In this document: piece after piece, positions 1-14,299 of the stretch
How positions within the stretch are numbered: position 1 is the first letter of the stretch
Layout of the letters: every line of letters begins with the position of its first letter
Source: Watersipora subatra
Lineage: Eukaryota > Bryozoa > Gymnolaemata > Cheilostomatida > Watersiporidae
Assembly (NCBI RefSeq): GCF_963576615.1
Contig: NC_088716.1
Coordinates: forward strand, 60,482,228-60,546,227
Direction: 5' to 3'
DNA length: 64,000 bases
Notes under the pieces: generated by a model
The model's database searches: none
What the model saw: the letters and a program-made list of their open reading frames with translations, nothing else
What the model was told of the DNA's origin: nothing
Position numbers and translations under genes: made by a program

Positions 1-254
1 CGTTCAACTACCTGCAGGTGTATGTCTAGACAACTTTCAACTACCTGCAGGTGTATGTCGGGGCAACTTTCAACTACCTGCAGGTGTATGTCGAGACAAC
101 TTTCAACTACCTGCAGGTGTATGTCGGGACAACTTTCAACTACCTGCAGGTGTATGTCGAGACAACTTTCAACTACCTGCAGGTGTATGTCGGGACAACG
201 TTCAACTACCTGAAGGTGTATGTCAGAACAACTTTCAACTACCTGCATTGCTGA
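1..254. repeat. 33-bp minisatellite, cut by window edge
   Basis: About seven copies of a 33-bp unit containing CAACTACCTGCAGGTGTATG, alternating GTCGAGA and GTCGGGA variants. Because 33 is a multiple of three, several frames stay open and give a spurious 11-residue repeat. The array runs off the left edge. Confidence 0.95.
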
Positions 255-3200
255 GAGCCACAGCATATTCATAGTAATGTTAAGGTAATGATGTACCCAG
301 CACACTAGCCTACTCTGGAAACGCGACAACAGTTTAAGTTGTACAAATATATGGCGTTATCTTCTAAATGCGCAGCGACCGGATCACTACTACTATCACG
401 CCACACAACTTTTGCAAAATTACAACCAGTTAAAACTATGTAAATCAATTTATCAGTTGGCAATTAGCGCTGCCTTATCAGCCTCTGACGTAATACCTTT
501 ATTGAAGAAATAACACCCTCGAAGGCCTCTGCCATCTTGTCATATCACCTAATGATGCCCCTGAGTGCTTTGCTGCATGATGCCTGAAGGGCATCATGTA
601 GACAAAATGGCATTATGCCAAAATAGTCAAGCAGCATTTGCGCAATTTTAGAAAGTACATAAATAGCCATGTCCAAAAGAAGGGCAACGATGGAGGGCCC
701 GAAAGGATAACTGTGAGGTATATTGGCCTTGTGCTAGCCTCAGAAACTCAAAGGGGGTTGAAGCAAGCCTTATTTGCTAGATGCGTTCGAGTGTATTTAT
801 TTTCTGTAGCAAAATATGGCTACAGACTGTAGCTCATATCAGTCTCACAAATTGGCATCATATGCTTATCCGCTGTATGAATAATTGGCTTTTATCTATT
901 GCTCACTATTGCAGGTTCGAAAAAATACTAAAGTAATAATTCAATGACTTTGAACGATATCAAGGAGAACATTTAAGAGCCTCTCATTGGTTATTTAGAG
1001 TAACTCTACAGTTACAATCCTACAATCAAAAATAGTTAGCTTCCATGAGCTAAAAGTTTGAATAAGGAACAAAAAGGTCAAGGTCGTGAGTATTTACAAG
1101 GCTTGCAGTTCACTCATACAAGACTTGTGATATGGCTAGAATGTTTGGCCTGGTCAAACATTTCTGTCTGACCAGGCCTCTATGCCATGTCTTTTATGAG
1201 TGAATCACTGTTTCCTTGGCGCGGAATATGGAGTTGTGCACACGTTGAGTTACTGCGTGATGAGTGTTTCAATGAATATTCACGTGTTGAGGATTAACAC
1301 GGATGCTTTGTTAAAAAAGATAAGGAGTTCTACGCCGGAGGTCATAACGGTAAACTCCTGTCTCGATTAACAGCTATCGAAATAGGAATGATTGAAGTGT
1401 GACAAATACTCAAAATGGAATAGCTTGCACGGTCTTTTCTTGCCGATCATTCGGAAGATTCCCATCTTACGCGAGTATGAAAGGTTCTGTAAAAGTTTGT
1501 GAGTAAGAAAACTCACTCGACTTGCCGTGTTTGCAGTTTCCATCTTGCGGTTGCGCAAACTTGCAGATTATGAAATGTCATAGAAACATAGAAGAAACAT
1601 AGAGGAAACATAGAGGAAACATAGAGCATGGTAACCAATGTGAACCAGGCTGTAATTTAATAGATCTACTTTTAGAAAGGTTTAGAGGTTTAGAGACAGC
1701 GTTTCTAGGGGTTGTGTTCTCTGAATATTGTTACCTATTCATGTTTTATTAGTCACTCTCAACTTGACAAGGAATTTCATGTCTAAGTATTTTTCGAAAT
1801 AGAACTGTCAATGCTATCAAATAATATCAATTTATCGCCGTCTTTGAGGTTGATCTCTGAAGGTCAGTTGAGTGTCACCTATGATTCTAGTAAGCTTTGC
1901 ATCAAACATAGCAGGTCATGTTCTAGGCCTGTAAGCCCAAGTTCTTTGCTATCTAGCTTTTTAGAAAGATTTTGAGTACCTACAAAATTCCTTCATACGA
2001 AACAGTTCGAAGCTCAATTATATCTGAGTGATTTACAGTATATTTAAAAGGAAACACAGTGTTTTTATGGTTTTATACATAAAGATTTCTATTATTCGCT
2101 CAAAAATGCTGACGTAGAAATATGAATCTGGATGAGACAGATGCCCACTTGTCTAACCATGTTATGACATGAAGAAGAGCTCTCAAGTAACCACTAGCAA
2201 CCAGACCCCTTCCTTACTCACGAATTAGCAATGTTCCTCCCTAACAATGAAATGTTATTGATAGCGAACACAATTTATCTTCTGTTCTTATTCTTCTCTG
2301 ACGAACACCACAAAACAACGATCATCGATAAAAAGGATATTAGTCATAAGCCTGATGCCCTATCAGCTCTGACTAAATTCTGCATTTAGTTCATGAGTCA
2401 GACAGACCTAAGGCTATGTTTTAGCTAACTCTTCATTAGTGACTAGGGCTAAGCTGTTGGGCTGAGTGCAGTAATTAATATAAACCTCCCTGTCAGCTCT
2501 TACCAAAAATCCTCAGAAATGTAAATACTGAAGGCTCGTTTAGTAGTGACACAGAGCTGCCTCTGCCGATGCTGTCATTACTGTTCTACAGAAAGCTGTT
2601 GAACCATAAACTCTACTAATTAAATGAATGTGAGTTAATATTGAACTCTGAGCTCTATAATATACTCGTAGTATTGCCTTCAGTATCATCTGCCTGGTCA
2701 TGTTCATCGTGTCGGGAAGCTGAAACAAATAACAACATTTTATGATCCTATAAGATTTCACGCCTCCAGGATTGTACTTCCATTTTTGTGAAGAGATCAA
2801 AGCAGACCCACAGTCTTTACCTGCACTGTATTGTTGTATGTACTAGGGCTATGAAGTAGGGCTGTTCAGGTTGGTCAGAGCATTGTACGTAACATTAAGT
2901 TTAAACCAACATAAAGAATTGAAGTCACAAATACTATGTATGAAACTTTTGCCTATAACCGGCGTGTGAAACTGGCGACCTGCGTTTACAAGATGTACAT
3001 CAGCAACATACAGCTATTTAGAGCTCTAGAGCTGATACCACATGACTCGCTGCCGTATGCTCTGTGGCGGCACCAAGCTTTTCATCTCTTTCTGTAAATG
3101 CTGCTCGCGCACACACTTTCCCAAATAACCAGTGGGCTATGAGAAACCATGAGCGCTCAAGTGGCCAACTGCAGCCCTTGACTTATCTATGTTTGATAAG

Positions 3201-5280
3201 CCACCCCTAATTACACTGTGCTCCACGGCGATTGCCTAACCTAATAGCTAGCTTCTAAATTCCGAGGCAAGTCAGCCTCTATCTACGCTAGTAGCTTTAT
3301 GTACTTGACCTTTCTGACACGAGGCTTTTCCTTGTGGGATGCCTTTCAAAGACCCCGGCGAGTATCAACTCACCATTGAGGCTCCCCAGTGTTCTACCAC
3401 AATACTTAAATTGTTTGCCATATTACACATACAGTTAAAAATAAATCTAGTAACCAAAGTTATTGTTTAAAAAGCTGACATTGCCTGCAGGTGCTCTCTT
3501 CTTGCAGAATGCTTGGGAGACAAATATAGTAGTATTTATGATTATATAAATGGCTGACTAAGCATTGGGAAGAGTTAAAGAGGCAGCATCTCATAAGCAT
3601 AGAGTTTGTTAACTGATGCCTGAACTTGATACTGAGGAGTCTTTAAGATTCTTTATGTGAAGGGGGGCACACGTAAAGCATTTGAATTTTAATAGTGTAC
3701 CCTTCAAAGTATTAGGCGCAATATGGTAGTTGGGGCTTAGATCAGGAGGGGATTGGGCACATCACAGGGGTAGGTGGTAGTACATCAGCGAAACTCCTGG
3801 CTCTATATCTTTGTAAGGATTTTACTATTTTTAGGTCAACACAACTGAACATTTACTTTTAAATAAACCCATTCAGTGTATGTTAAAAATGTATTCACGG
3901 TTTGTTTATCAATCTTCAATAGAGTTATTACCGTGTCGGTCACACCTCGCTAAACAACACAAATTAGAAGATAACTCCAAGGTTGAGGACACAAGATAAA
4001 CAAATGCTTGTCATAGACATACTTCCATGATAGATACTTTTTTGACATGATGTCACAGGTGTTATTTTAGGGTTGGCGTAAGGAATCTAAAGTTGTTGAC
4101 AGCAAGCTTGAGCTTGGCTCAACAGCGATCTGACAGGCTGGCTTTCGTTACTTATTGTTTGATAGATTTTCAATAGAGTAACTGTGTGGTAACAACGCTT
4201 CTACTGTAGCAATTAAAGACCTCTTACTATATCATAAAAGGTTGGACAATAGCCGAGCTGGTTATTAGACTGCATGCAATAACAAGGTCGTGATAGAGGA
4301 ATGCTACACCTTGTCAACAAATGTTTATGTTATTAACTTCATTATGGGCTCGACACCGGCTGCCTGGCTTATTACTTGTTCACTGAATAGGGCCTGGAGT
4401 GTGTAATAGTGAGAGGTTATCTGAACAAACCATGTGACCTGGTGAAACCTGTTCTGATTCAGATATTGGGGCTGTTGACAAGCGTGGACAGCATGGAGCA
4501 AGGATTAGCCAGTGATTCAACTTCAACTCTAGCTGCAAAAATACCAAAATTTATTTTAATTATTACTATAACTGATGCTCTGTTTTATTCTATTTTTTAT
4601 AACAAGTAGAGACAACTTCTCTTTGCTTCAAAATGCACTTTAACCTCGAAGTTTGAATACTTTTTATATCAAACAAACGGCCGAAAATCGAATGCATCAA
4701 ATAAAAGCTAAAAATTTCTACCTGGATTGATAGCCAACTGTCCCTATTCCTCCTTCTTTCGTTATTTTAGTATTCAACTCTTGTATGCTCTTGCGTTCAT
4801 TGTGGTTTAAAAATCACTGATGGTGTTTTTAATCTTAAAACAAAATTATTTAAATTGTTTCAATTATTTGTAATGGTAAAATTTATTTCGGAGTTTGAAT
4901 GAATCGCTTTTCAAGCAGCCCTCTAGTACGAGTCAAAGTCGGCCAACTTTGAACTGTTCCCCCACAGTGAAAGAAGAAATGAGTGACAGTTTAAAATCAT
5001 GCAGTATCTTGCTAAAAAGCTGTCTTCTAACACCAGTCCAACATCCAGCAACTCTGTGTTAATCTATATTCTTAAATCAGTGTCATTTTCTGTCTGTTTG
5101 TCCGCGCAAACGCTATCCCTGTCCAAAGTTTTTTGCTGATTTTATCAAAACTTTATACGCCGATGCTTCATGCCTTCTGCCAGGTCGCTAAAAATATTTT
5201 GTCTCAAAGCTCCATTTGATTCTTGAAAACTAGCCTCTTGCGTGCTAACTGATTGGAAATGAAAGAACTCCCGGGCATCT
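255..5280. other. No gene recognised
   Basis: AT-rich DNA with only short open frames and no recognised domain. I looked for the missing first Ras exon (a GxxxxGKS P-loop followed by a donor) here and did not find it. A short run of AACATAGAGGAA units lies near 1580-1626. Confidence 0.6.
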
Positions 5281-5578
5281 TTGTCTTGTATATCTAGTAT
5301 CTATACTTGGTCTAGTATATCTAGTGTCTATACGTAGTCTTATAAATCTCGTGTCTATACGTTGTATTGTATATCTAGTGTCTATACTTTGTATTGTATA
5401 TCTAGTGTTTATACATTGTCTTGTATATCTAGTGTCTATACATTGTCTTGTATATCTAGTGTCTACACTTCGTCTTGTATATCTAGTGTCTATACGTTGT
5501 ATTGTATTTCTAGTGTTTATACTTTGCCTTGTATATCTAGTGTCTATACTTTGTCTTGTATCTCTAGCTTACAGCTAG
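5281..5578. repeat. 27-bp minisatellite
   Basis: About eleven diverged copies of a 27-bp unit built on TATATCTAGTGTCTATAC. The period is a multiple of three, so two frames stay open with a 9-residue repeat that I do not regard as coding. Confidence 0.9.
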
Positions 5579-5875
5579 TGCTGCTATGTGTAGCGTTAGT
5601 ACATGTTTTGGTTAGGCATATTTTTGCATGTTTAGTGACTATTACTGTTTACATACAGAGATAGTGTAGCGACACCTAGTGACAGGTGCACCTGTACCGA
5701 AGCTCTACGCTGCAGACCACGTTTCTAAGCAGACCATGTTTTTAATCGGATGGACGCTTAGTAGAGCGACGGTTTATGTCAAGGTTGTATCTTTAAGAGG
5801 TCAAGGACAAAACAAATTATAGATGATCCGAAAAAAACTACAACTTCTTATGACACTAGTTATTCATCAGCTTTT

Positions 5876-6190
5876 ATCACCACTGTATCTGGCTATCACG
5901 CTTTATTACTACTGTATCTGGCCATCACGCTTTATTACTACTGTACCTGGCTATTACGCTTTTATTACTACTGTATCTGGCTATCACACTTTATTACTAC
6001 TGTATCTGGCTATCACGCTTTATTACTACTGTATCTGGCTATCACACTTTATTACTACTGTATCTGGCTATCACGCTTTATTACTACTGTACCTGGCTAT
6101 CACGCTTTTATTACTACTGTATCTGGCTATCACGCTTTATTACTACTGTATCTGGCTATCACACTTTATTACTACTGTATCTGGTTATAA
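5876..6190. repeat. 29-bp minisatellite
   Basis: About eleven copies of a 29-bp unit with TGTATCTGGCTATCACGC followed by TTTATTACTAC. Some units gain one T. Confidence 0.9.
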
Positions 6191-7522
6191 TACAACAAAT
6201 ACTGCGCTGCATATGAAGCACAAGGAAAGCAAGACCTGTGCGCATCCACAAGTGTGGCACCATTGGTCACTACGGCCATTTCCATGGCACAAAGATGGCG
6301 GATTGTACAGTTGTTTCGCATCTATACAGCGACACTGAATCACAACTGAATGAGAGCGACACGGCTGCGTTGTCACAAGGGCTGGGGTGAATTTTATTTC
6401 ATTTCCGTTACCCACACATATAATATAATATTTATATGGTTGACAGTATTGAAATGGTTGGGCTCACTCACTTAATTATATATAGATGTTGCGATTGTTA
6501 GAAAATCTCATAAAAACTGGAGAAACATCTTTGATCTCTTTTGAATGCGTGTTATCTCAGGGTGGTAAACAAAACATGTGCCTGTTACACGGGAAGGTCT
6601 CCTGAGATATTAAAAACAATTTTCTGATTCAGCGGATGGTCTGGATTACTACTAATAAATTTCCAACGATTTTCACAAACACCAAAAATAAAAATATTCA
6701 ATCGTGGTAGTGCACGATAAAGTCGTGTTCACCATTTTAGACTGAATCGGCTGCGAGTGGGAGTGCGATCTGTTTCTTCTTCATTATGTAAACATTTATT
6801 AATGTATTCCCATAAGCTTAGATTGTACTGAGAGCTCTTGTTTCTATATTTGCATAGACGCGCTTGTAGCCTAGGCACCTCACCCCAACCTCTCACTTTC
6901 TGCTTGAATAGATAACAAGTAGAAGCAGGTTTGAGCAACTGCTGGACCACACACAGTGGACATTCGAGTCAGCTTCTGTTAAAAATTGACCTCATTTTAC
7001 AAATGATACCCTGATAAAGTTGCTTCACTTTGGCAGCAAGCTTTATCATGTCATCATACAAGAGCTGTTGGCTCAAAGTGCGTAGCGTAATAGAATAATA
7101 ATAGGTCAGCGCTCGCCAAATCATGTATTGATTTATCAAAGAGAGCATGCTTTGCAATAACACACTATTTCCTGTGTCATCAACTGTGTCTGGCCACAGA
7201 TCATTACTTTTCTATCATTCAGAGAAAGCCTTAGCTGAGGCGAGATTAGCAACCTTTGAAAGAAACTTCTGTTTGATTTTCTTAAAAATTCAATTTTAAG
7301 CAAAGATCGTCATCAATGATATTTGTTAGCATTCTTGGAAGGCCTCGGTCTTATTGCCATATCCATTATATTATTTCAAACCTATTACGAATAGAAGTCG
7401 GTTACAACAAGCCGCTTGACTTGCGTATACCTACTGACTGTTGGGCTCTGTCTGTAAAGGCAGCAGCTGTTGTAAAACACTTAGTCCATTTTCTTATGTC
7501 TCTTCCTGTCTTGTTATTGCAG
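6191..7522. other. No gene recognised; probable Ras intron
   Basis: Only short open frames with no recognisable domain. The stretch lies directly upstream of a Ras exon that opens with a phase-0 acceptor, so at least its right part should be intron. No P-loop exon was seen. Confidence 0.5.
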
Positions 7523-7610
7523 GGCTACTTTGTAACAGAATATGATCCTACGATTGAAGACAGCTACATAAAAATATGTACCATCGACGGAGTACATTGC
7601 AAGCTTTCTG
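7523..7610 (+). CDS. R-Ras/M-Ras-type small GTPase, switch I exon
   Basis: First visible exon of a Ras-family GTPase, a membrane-anchored GDP/GTP switch in signalling. The acceptor TTGTTATTGCAG precedes GGC in phase 0. The exon encodes GYFVTEYDPTIEDSY and an IDG turn, which is the Ras switch I/effector loop (YDPTIEDSY, including the magnesium-binding Thr). It ends in phase 1 at the donor G|GTAAGA. Later exons are at 12504-12606, 14422-14533 and 16827-17021; together they give 165 residues. The N-terminal exon with the P-loop is missing from view, either upstream of the window or too short to spot. The YFVTEYDPT start and the RVKDRD stretch in the third exon fit R-Ras/M-Ras better than H/K/N-Ras, but the exact orthologue is not settled. 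Confidence 0.9.
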
Positions 7611-8276
7611 GTAAGAATGGAATAGTTCTACGATACTTTTAAGCATGTGTTATGCGTTTGTTTGAGTAGCTCTATAGTTGCCAGACGGAGGATGCTCTGC
7701 AAAATTTTAATAACCATGAGAAAATTTGCTGCCTATTGTTCATTGCTGCCGTTTATTATACATTGTGCTAGTTTATTACATCCTCTGTCTTTACTTGAGC
7801 TTATCACTGTCTATGATTATAACTTACAGCTTATAGTTCTTGCATTGACTTTGTTCTGTTACGCAGAAGTTTGTAAAAAGGGTGAAACAGCCAAATACGT
7901 ACCTATTTATATAAAATATTCGCTCTGGTAGTATCATCACATGACATTTATATCATATAGACTTCCAAACCACTAGCTAGCAAAATTGTTTAAAAACTGG
8001 CGTGTACACCTTTGACCGTCAGTGAATGATTTAGCGAGGAGAGAAACTTGATCAGGTCAAGGGCAACTGTACATAGAGTAAAGCGTTAGTCTTCATTTAT
8101 CTGGATGTCTTTTTACTATGGTGGTTGTATAAAAGCTGCCTCTTCAGCAAGAGAATTGAAAGTTCAAGACCAACCTGAAGTTTATTTTTTGTGTTCACTA
8201 TGCTATTAATTTATTCTATATCTCATAGGAATACACAACTTTATTTTACAAGCAAATCACCATAAACATTTAATCT

Positions 8277-9345
8277 TCATTATAATAAGAGCAGTATCCG
8301 TCTGTCTGTCCGTGTGTCTGTCCGTGTGTCCGGAGCCATGCCAAGGACATTAGAAAAAATATTGCCCAGCACAGGAGTCAAACCCGGATATTTGGATTTC
8401 TAGCTGAGTACACTTCCATCTGCAACACTCAATCACCTTGCTACACCATGAAATAATTATTCATAGAGTTATTATACATGATGGTCTCTCATGGCGAACA
8501 AGACCGCCAGCGTACGAGTATATATAAAAAATGTCATATTGTGCCAGTAGGCAGTATTTGTTTGCATATGAGCAAGAATGGCTTCAGCTGTACCTTAGCA
8601 CTGTAGCTATTTAGGTCTGTAGATGCAGTTTAAAATGTGTACATACATGTAGTTGTACGCCTATCTATAACATTTCTAAACTTTTTCGAGCTGCCAAGAA
8701 GTTTTCATGCCAGCTGGCACAAGACTGGAGATCCCATCCTGTTGCTTCAAAACATGTATGCATCAGAGCTTGGCAATGGTGCGAGATTAGCTATAAGGAG
8801 GCTTTTGTGACATGACATAAAGGGGATGACATAAAGGGGATTACACTCGCTTACTATAGTACAACAAAAGGTGTCTTCAAATTAAAATTCATACAGAATA
8901 GAGAGCTTAATTCAAAATTAATTCAACAGAGTTACATGCAAGAGAATGTAACTCTGAATTCACCTTAGTTTTGCCTCGCTCACAAACAGGTCTCAAGGAC
9001 AAAAATTAAAAGTACGTAACAAGACTCCATTACTAGTAATCTTGCTTTCACATGAACACTCTTATGTTGGTTTTTCTAAAAATGACAATTGCAAATGTAT
9101 GTATATTTATTTGACCTGCACGAAACATTTTCCTCATGATATGAAGTTTAAGTTGTTTGACAAGGTTTGAAAACTTTTACAGTGGTTTTTATTTTCTCTC
9201 TTAATTTATTTCAACTACACAAGACACTTCTCTCATGATATGTAGTTTGAAAGTTAGAATGGCAAATGTTGTTATATATTAAATACAAATCAGTTTTCTG
9301 ACCAGACTTTTTTATTACCCAGGCAACGCTGGGTAGTACAGCTAG
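8277..9345 (+). mobile_element. Non-autonomous Helitron
   Basis: The right end has the Helitron 3' signature: a hairpin at 9317-9334 (ACCCAGGCAACGCTGGGT), then AGTACAG and a terminal CTAG followed by host T. Two diverged subterminal segments around CTCATGATATGAAGTTT/CTCATGATATGTAGTTT lie upstream. The left end is less certain; I place it at TC in TTCATTATAATAAGAGCAG, just before a CTGTCTGTCCGTGTGT run. No Rep/helicase frame is present. The minus strand near 8365-8460 has a tRNA-like B box, so a SINE may be embedded. Confidence 0.75.
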
Positions 9346-10108
9346 TTTACTCATATACTTGAAATGAATAAACTCTGACAGTTCTCTGCCATTACTATTG
9401 GCTATTTTTTACTCTCAGCTACTTATTCCTACAAAATTAACTAAACATACTACAGACACGCTGCAGTAAATACTTGTTTTTCTATCATCACCTTTCACTT
9501 AACTTTGTACTCAAGGCTAAACAATGCCACGGTGAACCTAAACGAATGGTTTGTGATTTAACACTTGAGGATTTGTGAGGTGATTTTATATAGAAGTTTT
9601 CTGCTAAAAATTTCTGATAGTTATTCTACTAGTGCTATTGATTATTACACTTTATGTTTTTGTTGGAGTTAAACTCGTAAAGTAAACATAGACACGCTGT
9701 AAATATTTTTCTCTCTGCAGTCAGATTTTATTCACTTCTGATCTGAATGGTTAATCATTCATCTGTAAAGATCAAAGTTAGCCCTGCAATACAAGCATTA
9801 GGATTAAGTTGAGCACATATGGCATGGATACATATCATATGATATTGATTAATAGATAAACACATAAAAAGAGATAAAGATATATGGTGAGAATAAGTTT
9901 AAGGCAAAACATACCTCTGTCAATCATATGTATTTCAGCGAGTTATTATAAATTTTATGCTCGCAACTGTTGCTAGTTGCAAGTGACTACTACTAGGTAC
10001 CTGGATATTTTTATCTGTGTAAAACTCATCAAACATAAACTCGTCATAAATGTCTTTTATTTACAGTTTTTTATCACATTTTATCACCTCAGGCTCACTT
10101 GTTTATAG

Positions 10109-10182
10109 CTATACATCTACATCTTATAGCTATACATCTACATCTTATAGCTATACATCTACATCTTATAGCTATACATCTG
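10109..10182. repeat. 21-bp short tandem repeat
   Basis: Nearly four copies of TAGCTATACATCTACATCTTA inside the Ras intron. Confidence 0.9.
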
Positions 10183-12503
10183 TCATGATACAAATTAACC
10201 CTGTATTACGGGCATTGTAATTTACTTGAGTACATATGCAAATACTGGCATAGGTTGACAAACACATAAAATGGGAAAGATGTCAAGCAGGAAAAAGTAG
10301 AAAGTTAATAGCATGTATTCTATCCATTAATTTCCTAAATAATATTCCGCACTTTAATTATATTAAGTTACAAAGTGATTTTAAAACTACTCATGTTTTA
10401 GAAAAATAGCTTTAATGAAAAAATTCCTACTATTTTTACATTCAGATGCTTGTGGTGATTGGAATTCTAAAAGCTACAAGAGTTGTCTTACCAAATCAAA
10501 AGATTTTAGTTGATCGATAGGAATGTTGCCCGGCTAAAGAAAGCCTGAAGGAGTTATATAGGCAGCCCCGCAGGTTAATTCATACAACATTTTTAGGTCT
10601 TGTCTATTTATAGGCTTACTTTTATAGCTGCTGCCACAGCAATGCTTTTTTATATACTTGTAGGCTGGGTGGAAAACAACATTATTTGCTTTCTGTAATG
10701 AATAATTAGTGAGAATAATTATATACAAACAAAGATGCTCACCTTGGGATGATGATGATGCAACGAGTGATATGAATGATAGAAACATGATTAATTTAGT
10801 ACCAGCAAGTCTGATGAGATAACCGCTGAAAAGCTTGGTCAAAATCTAATTGCAGAAAAGAGGCTCACTCTAATAGCTAATCTCTGATTTCTTCGGAAAC
10901 ATGTACAAAATCAAAATTACTAACTACTTCTCCTAACCTTCAAAAATATTTTTAGCTTTTTGATTTAAACAATCGTACCTTTTGATACAATGTCATAAAA
11001 CTTTTAAATGTGATAAAAAAATGATAGCATCAATTTTTTTATTTTATAATAAGCAAATTATTCTTCATAATATATAATCTATAAATGTTATAGAATTCTG
11101 GGTGATCACCATAGACATCAAATAGCACCTTGATGATCTGTATAAAAATGTATTTTACCACGAGTATAAACATGACAAGTTCGATACAAGAGAGTTTCTT
11201 AATTTAAAAGTTTGAAAGTTTTAACATATCTTGAAAAAGATTATCTAGCCCAAGAATCCTACTTGGTATAATAAAAAACATGCATTTCAAACTAATTACA
11301 ACCCATTTACTAAGACTATAAGGTTGTTTCAAGTAAAGTGCTTGTTTTTCTAAAAGTAACATCGACCATGCGTTGCAAATTCTTGATAAAAAATAGCTGT
11401 TTGTTTTTATTTAATCAACTAATGCTGGAATGGCAGAGCCTCAGAAATATTTATGAACATTTATCACTAGTTTTTACTTAATTTTAATAAATCCTGAAAA
11501 GTTGGAAATTTATGTGAGTTATTAGGCCATTGCTGAATAATGGCAACAGTCGTACCATGTTTTTCTTTACCTAGCCACTCGGACCACTCATCAATGCAGG
11601 TAAAACTATTACACAGCTCGTATGACTACACCAAATACCTATTTCTAGGTCTCACAAAGTCTCAAAAAGAGCTGACCTACACATACGCTATAAGAAATGA
11701 CATTTTTATAAAGATACCCATTCAAAGTTTTCTACAGTACATGCGGAGAGCTTTATTTGTATCTTGACTATTTAATTCGCAGAACGCGATAGCGCATGAA
11801 CTCTATCAGAGGTCAAGGACAAATGTGAACTGTTGTTGTTGTTATTGCTACGCAGCCAATCGTCTACTCAATGGACTAATAATACTTGATGCTGTGCACA
11901 AAGCATTATTATTATTTATTGTTAGTAGTGTTATCCTCGTGTCAGACAAACAAATCTTACTGTGAATGTAATTACGGGTACATTGTTATTGTATGTAATT
12001 TTTCATAGTATCCAAGTGTTTATGCTACACTAACATTATGAAAACAACTGTTTGAAACTTTTTTGCTGTACACAGTTATATAAGGGGTTACACAGATAGA
12101 AGTAAAATGGGTATTCGGCAGCAGTTGAATGCACAAACAGGTAAAGGGCAAGGGAGACAATTCAAAACATGAAAATGCGTTACTGTACGATCTTGACGAC
12201 ACATTCATGTCACTCCTATAATCGTAGAGGATATGTGTATGGTTTGCAGAGATAGCTTTAAATATGCATTTAGGCTGTTTGCTTATTTACAAATGTTATG
12301 CAAAAGGTAGCAGATGCATGAGGGTCTGGCCAATGTTTTAGTTTTACTTAAACAGCCACCAACAATCTACGACTGGTGAGTCGAGAGAAATAGAGAGAGA
12401 TAATAAAATATTTTTCACCTATGGTTGTTCTTATTATCAATAAATTATCCATTTAAATTGTGACAGAACATATATTTAAACTACGACGAACTATGTGTTT
12501 CAG

Positions 12504-12606
12504 TATTAGACACAGCAGGACAAGAGGATTTCCATGCTATGAGAGATTCATTTATAAAGTCATCAGATGGTTTCCTACTAGTCTTTTCCTTTGCAGATAA
12601 ACACAG
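12504..12606 (+). CDS. Ras-type GTPase, switch II exon
   Basis: The acceptor GTGTTTCAG precedes TATTAGAC. The single G carried from the previous exon completes Val, giving VLDTAGQEDFHAMRDSF. This is the G3/switch II motif DTAGQE, including the catalytic Gln equivalent to Ras Gln61. It continues into the hydrophobic strand GFLLVFSFADKH. The exon ends at the donor ACAG|GTAGGT in phase 2. Nothing in the exon is broken. Confidence 0.92.
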
Positions 12607-12654
12607 GTAGGTTCCAGTGCTTATTTCTGCTTATTTATTAGACAAGCTGTTCAT

Positions 12655-13560
12655 CTAAAAGCCTGACCTACTAATCCTAGTATCCTGACTAACGAACCAT
12701 ACTAGCCTGACTTACTAACCCTAGTAGCCTGACAAGCTAACCCTAATAACCTGACCTACTAACCCTAGTACCCTGACTAACGAACCATAGTAGCCTGACT
12801 TACTAACCCTAGTACCCTGACTAACAAACCATAGTAGCATGACTAAGTAACCCTAGTAGCCTGACAAACTAACCCTAGTAATCTGACCTACTAACCCTAG
12901 TAACCTGACCTACTAACTCTGGTAGCCTGACTAACTAACCCTAGTAACCTGACCAACTAACTCTAGTAGCCTGACTAACTAACCCTAATAACCTGACCTA
13001 CTAACCCTAGTAACCTGGCCAACTAACCCTAGTAGCCTCACTAGCTAACCCTAGTAGCATGACTAAGTAGCCCTAGTAGCCTGACTAGCTAACCCTAGTA
13101 ACCTGGCTAAGTAACCCTAGTAGCCTGACTAGTTAACCCTAGTAGCCTGGCTAAGAAACCATAGTAGCCTCACTAGCTAACCCTAGTACCATGACTAGGT
13201 AACCCTAGTAGCCTCACTAGCTAACTCTAGTACCATGACTAGGTAACCCTAGTAGCCTCACTAGCTAACCCTAGTAGCCTCACTAGCTAACCCTAGTAGC
13301 ATGACTAGGTAACCCTAGTAGCCTCACTAGCTAACCCTAGTAGCCTCACTAACTAACCCTAGTAGCCTCACTAGCTAACCCTAGTAGCATGACTAAGTAA
13401 CCCTAGTAGCCTGACTAGCTAACCCTAGTAACCTGACCTACTAACCCTAGTAACCTGACCTACTAACTCTAGTAGCTTGACTAACTAACCCTAGTAACCT
13501 GACCTACTAACCATAGTAACCTCACTAGCTAACTCTAGTACCGTGACCAACTAACATGAG
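12655..13560. repeat. 22-bp minisatellite in Ras intron
   Basis: About forty diverged copies of a 22-bp unit close to CCTGACTAACTAACCCTAGTAG, beginning about 50 bp after the exon donor. Unit subtypes (TAGCCTCACTAGC, TAGCATGACTAAG) are intermixed. CTAACCCTA resembles a telomere unit, but the period and sequence are not telomeric. Confidence 0.95.
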
Positions 13561-14299
13561 TTCGCAAATAGAAATTATTAATCAACTGAAGAATAGTACT
13601 TGGTTAACAACAATCAACAAAAGGTAGACGACTCTATAAATTAATGAATATTTTATTGGTTTTTATCGTAATTACCAAAAATATTTACACTTGACGAAAT
13701 AATACATTTTTGCCACATCCAGACTTCAAAAATTGAAACATCAATTTAAAGAAATACTAGATAAAGATACTCGGGTGTGGTGGGAGCTACTAAAGTCTCG
13801 ACACTGTAAATACATAAAAAACTGAAAGTTTAAATATATGGATTGTTATATCACAAAAATTGTGTAAAAAGTGTATATATATATATATATGATATTTTGG
13901 CGAAATTTGCCTATTTACTTTGCCACAAGAGTGAATAAGCTGTTTTCAATGGTTTTGTCTATCGATCGGCCCAAACCATTATAAAACATATGCACATGGC
14001 AAGGCAAAAATGGGGCAACTGCCTGTAACATACCCCTTGCTGTCAGCTAAAGTAGCAACGTTGTTAAAATCATTTTTTAATCGTTTGCTTTTCTACAAAA
14101 TTTTAAAACATGTAAAGCAAATATTACCTTAAATCCCATTTTATGTGTTATAGCTTTAGTAAAACTGCTAATAATAGAGTTGTCCTCTCACAGTGTAAAC
14201 TCCTGAGTGAAAAAAGTTTCTAATTATAAATGAAGCAAGCTGAATTAGCCATACACAGTTAAGGAGATGTTGGAGATTTCACTTAAGTATTATACATTT

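Larger units (their letters stand above)
7611..12503. other. Ras intron with Helitron and small repeats
   Basis: Intron between the switch I and switch II exons. It contains a non-autonomous Helitron (8277-9345) and a short 21-bp repeat (10109-10182). A minus-strand open frame at 10534-10842 has a hydrophobic start (MFLSFISLVASSSS) but no recognised domain, and I do not call it a gene. Confidence 0.75.

Noticed and set aside
10534..10842. Small secreted protein on the minus strand
   Set aside because: It has a hydrophobic start, but a possible 50-bp intron does not keep frame and no domain is recognisable.
12655..13560. Interstitial telomere-like array (CTAACCCTA)
   Set aside because: The unit is 22 bp with TAGTAGCCTGA between; it is not a (TTAGGG)n array.
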